From positions 124,001 to 188,000 of the forward strand of contig NZ_JXKQ01000003.1 of assembly GCF_001885945.1 (NCBI RefSeq): a stretch of DNA of 64,000 nt. The letters run 5' to 3'. The notes below the pieces were generated by a model that saw only the letters and a program-made list of their open reading frames with translations, searched no databases and was not told the DNA's origin. Below, piece after piece: positions 62,105 through 64,000 of the stretch. This DNA is from Enterococcus hermanniensis. GTDB lineage: Bacteria; Bacillota; Bacilli; Lactobacillales; Enterococcaceae. A program made the position numbers and the translations under genes. Positions within the stretch are counted from its first letter, which is position 1; every line of letters begins with the position of its first letter.

Positions 62105-64000
62105 TTAAATGATGTGCTCTGTTCGTTCAATAATATCATCTTGTGTTGCTTTTGATAATACATTGAAGAAAGCCGAATATCCGGCGACTCGAACAATTAA
62201 ATCACGATGTTTTTCTGGGTGTTTTTGGGCATCGATCAAGGTTTCTCGCGAGACTACATTATATTGGATATGATAGCCATGAAGCCTATTGAAGAAGGCT
62301 CTTAAAAGCATGATTAATTTTTGTTTGTCTTCTTCTTTAGCTAACGTTTGAGGGTTGACTTTTTGATTTAACAATACCCCACCAAGAATATCTTCTGTGC
62401 TTAATTTAGAGACAGATTTTAATACTGCTGTCGGACCATTTTTATCCATATTATGGGACGGAGAACACCCTTCTGCTAGCGGTGTCCAAGCTTTTCTGCC
62501 ATCTGGTGTAGCCATCGTTGCTCGCCCTTGCCCAACATTGGCTGAAATGGATGATGTTCCTGAATAGCGAATGCCCCCGATTGGTCCACGTCCATAACGT
62601 GTATTTGGATATTTAGCGATTTCATCAATATAACTATCATATGCTTTTGTGATCAATTGATCGACTTGATCATCATCGTTACCATATTTAGGGACTTCTT
62701 CCAAAATCATTTGTTGGATTTCTTGACTACGTTCACTAGCGTAATCAGTCATCAATGCTTCCCATAATTCTTCTGGGGCAACTTTTGCTTCGTCAAAGAC
62801 GAGCTGTTTAATTGCAGCTAATGAATCTGCCATATTAGCAATTCCAACTTGTAGACCTGAAATAAAATCGTAAACTGCCCCGCCTTCTTTTAAGGTTTTG
62901 CCGCGTCCAATACAATCTTCAGTTAATGTAGAACATAAAATATCTGGTACATCGCGCTCTAAACCTAGATCAATGGCATTTTCTACGATCACACTCATTC
63001 GCGTCAATTCACGGACGGTCTTGTCCCATGCATCTTGCAATTCTTTATACGAAGTCATCTCTTTGAAATGACCGTAGCCTTTAACAAAGCGTTTTCCAGA
63101 AACAGGGTCAATACCATTATTCATTGCAATCATTAAAATTTTAGGGAAGTTCATATAACTCATCCCTGTACAACGATAGCCCCATTTTCCTGGTACTGCT
63201 GTCTCTACACAACCAATAGCACTGTAATCATAGGCATCTGTTTCACTCACTCCTACTTTTATAAATGATGGAATAATGATTTCATCATTATTGAAAGCCG
63301 GCATGCCAAAGCCAAGTTTCATCACTTCGATGCATTCATTCATAAATTGATTATCTAAGCCCGAATGATAACGAACCGTTAAGTTAGGTTGTGGTAATTT
63401 AGTTTGCGCCACACTGCGTAAAACTAGATAAGATAATTCATTGACCGCGTCTTGTTTGTCTCTCGTTTGACCGCCAATCGTTACATTTTGATAAAGTGGG
63501 CTGCCCGCACTACTAAAAGTATGGGCTTGACTACGAACTTTGTTAACTGTTAATGTTTTGATCCAAAGATTTGTCAAAAGTTCTACCGCCTGATCTTCAG
63601 TAATTGACCCTTTAATTAAATCTGCTTTCAAATAAGGGTACATGTATTGATCAAAGCGTCCATAAGACAAAGAATGACCATTTGATTCGATTTGTAAAAT
63701 CAATTGAATGAACCAAGTTGCTTGGATAGCTTCCTGAAAAGTTTCTGCTGGCTCATAAGGAACTTTCCCACATATACGACTGATTTCTAATAGTTCAGCT
63801 TTCCGTTTTGGACTAGCAGTTTCCGCCAGTTCTTTTGCTAAACGGGAGTAACGTTCTGCATATATTTTTACTGCTTCAATGACGATCAAGACCGAATTAT
63901 AAAAACAGTATTTATCGATACTCTCCGGTTGTGTCAGATCCAATGCTGCTTTTTCTGCCAATGTCCGTTGTTGATACCCCTTAAGCCCGACCTTTAGCAT
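62105..64000 (-). CDS. Glycyl radical enzyme (PflD/YbiW-like), 5' end outside window
   Basis: C-terminal 631 residues of an oxygen-sensitive radical enzyme; about 170-190 residues are missing upstream, so the first Met shown is probably internal. The thiyl Cys is in AIGCVETAVPGKWGYRC; having Glu after the Cys (GCVE) separates it from pyruvate formate-lyase (which has Cys-Cys) and puts it with dehydratases and lyases such as glycerol, choline or isethionate enzymes. The glycyl radical site is RVAGYSAFF near the C terminus. The best named relative is YbiW/PflD, of unknown substrate. The activating enzyme is not in the window. Ends at a terminator. Confidence 0.9.
   Translation of the reverse strand: MLKVGLKGYQQRTLAEKAALDLTQPESIDKYCFYNSVLIVIEAVKIYAERYSRLAKELAETASPKRKAELLEISRICGKVPYEPAETFQEAIQATWFIQLILQIESNGHSLSYGRFDQYMYPYLKADLIKGSITEDQAVELLTNLWIKTLTVNKVRSQAHTFSSAGSPLYQNVTIGGQTRDKQDAVNELSYLVLRSVAQTKLPQPNLTVRYHSGLDNQFMNECIEVMKLGFGMPAFNNDEIIIPSFIKVGVSETDAYDYSAIGCVETAVPGKWGYRCTGMSYMNFPKILMIAMNNGIDPVSGKRFVKGYGHFKEMTSYKELQDAWDKTVRELTRMSVIVENAIDLGLERDVPDILCSTLTEDCIGRGKTLKEGGAVYDFISGLQVGIANMADSLAAIKQLVFDEAKVAPEELWEALMTDYASERSQEIQQMILEEVPKYGNDDDQVDQLITKAYDSYIDEIAKYPNTRYGRGPIGGIRYSGTSSISANVGQGRATMATPDGRKAWTPLAEGCSPSHNMDKNGPTAVLKSVSKLSTEDILGGVLLNQKVNPQTLAKEEDKQKLIMLLRAFFNRLHGYHIQYNVVSRETLIDAQKHPEKHRDLIVRVAGYSAFFNVLSKATQDDIIERTEHII

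Overview
The window looks like chromosome from a low-GC Gram-positive lactic acid bacterium, most probably Enterococcus or a close relative (Enterococcaceae). The reasons are AT-rich intergenic DNA, strong AGGAGG-type ribosome binding sites, alpha-glycerophosphate oxidase (GlpO) in place of a dehydrogenase, a Gls24/Asp23 stress protein, an LPXTG adhesin, the acetylated diaminopimelate route, aspartate 4-decarboxylase and an HrtBA/FhtR-like haem-efflux operon. The species cannot be fixed from the sequence alone. No rRNA, tRNA, CRISPR array, insertion sequence or prophage was seen. Both outermost genes (a P-type ATPase and a glycyl radical enzyme) run off the window.

Layout. 1-9 kb: P-type ATPase, then redox and stress genes, several with a local regulator and visible operators (MarR with an FAD oxidoreductase, ArsR with an Old-Yellow-Enzyme-type reductase). 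9-13 kb: two lipoproteins (ankyrin and tandem DUF4822-like) divergent from a histidine kinase/response regulator pair. 13-19 kb: TetR/quinone-reductase pair, RidA, VOC proteins, a NUDIX pseudogene and an interrupted MFS transporter with a GntR regulator. 19-22 kb: thioester-domain LPXTG adhesin with five Cna-B repeats and one internal stop. 22-24 kb: nucleoside hydrolase and ECF S component behind a preQ1-I-like leader element. 24-27 kb: ABC transporter-LytTR-DUF3021 operon. 27-31 kb: two aldo/keto reductases, carboxymuconolactone-decarboxylase-like protein, cupin, flavodoxin and LysR. 31-37 kb: two divergent operons for diaminopimelate/lysine synthesis. 38-42 kb: HrtBA/FhtR-like operon and a PnuC-family transporter with a deoxynucleoside kinase. 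42-49 kb: a hydroxyaryl-acid (gallate type) decarboxylase cluster LpdD-UbiX-UbiD with LysR, DUF554, MFS transporter and M20 amidohydrolase. 49-55 kb: glpO-glpK-glpF-dhaK-dhaL-dhaM for glycerol and dihydroxyacetone. 55-58 kb: aspartate decarboxylase with a tiny charged protein and a ruined amino-acid permease. 58-64 kb: VOC protein, ArsR, interrupted DHA2 multidrug transporter, Gls24 protein and a YbiW/PflD-like glycyl radical enzyme.

Three things stand out. (1) Four otherwise intact genes each carry one in-frame stop (NUDIX TAA; two transporters and the adhesin TGA), and a fifth gene is frameshifted, so non-core genes are decaying here unless these are sequence errors. (2) Many local regulators have paired inverted-repeat operators that can be read directly, including an ArsR gene whose promoter predicts a leaderless mRNA and a LytTR operon with 21-bp-spaced direct repeats. 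(3) A pseudoknot-like leader resembling the preQ1-I riboswitch precedes the nucleoside hydrolase/ECF pair, which suggests queuosine or queuine salvage. Several track-style starts were shortened to the start codon that actually follows a Shine-Dalgarno sequence; these are noted gene by gene.
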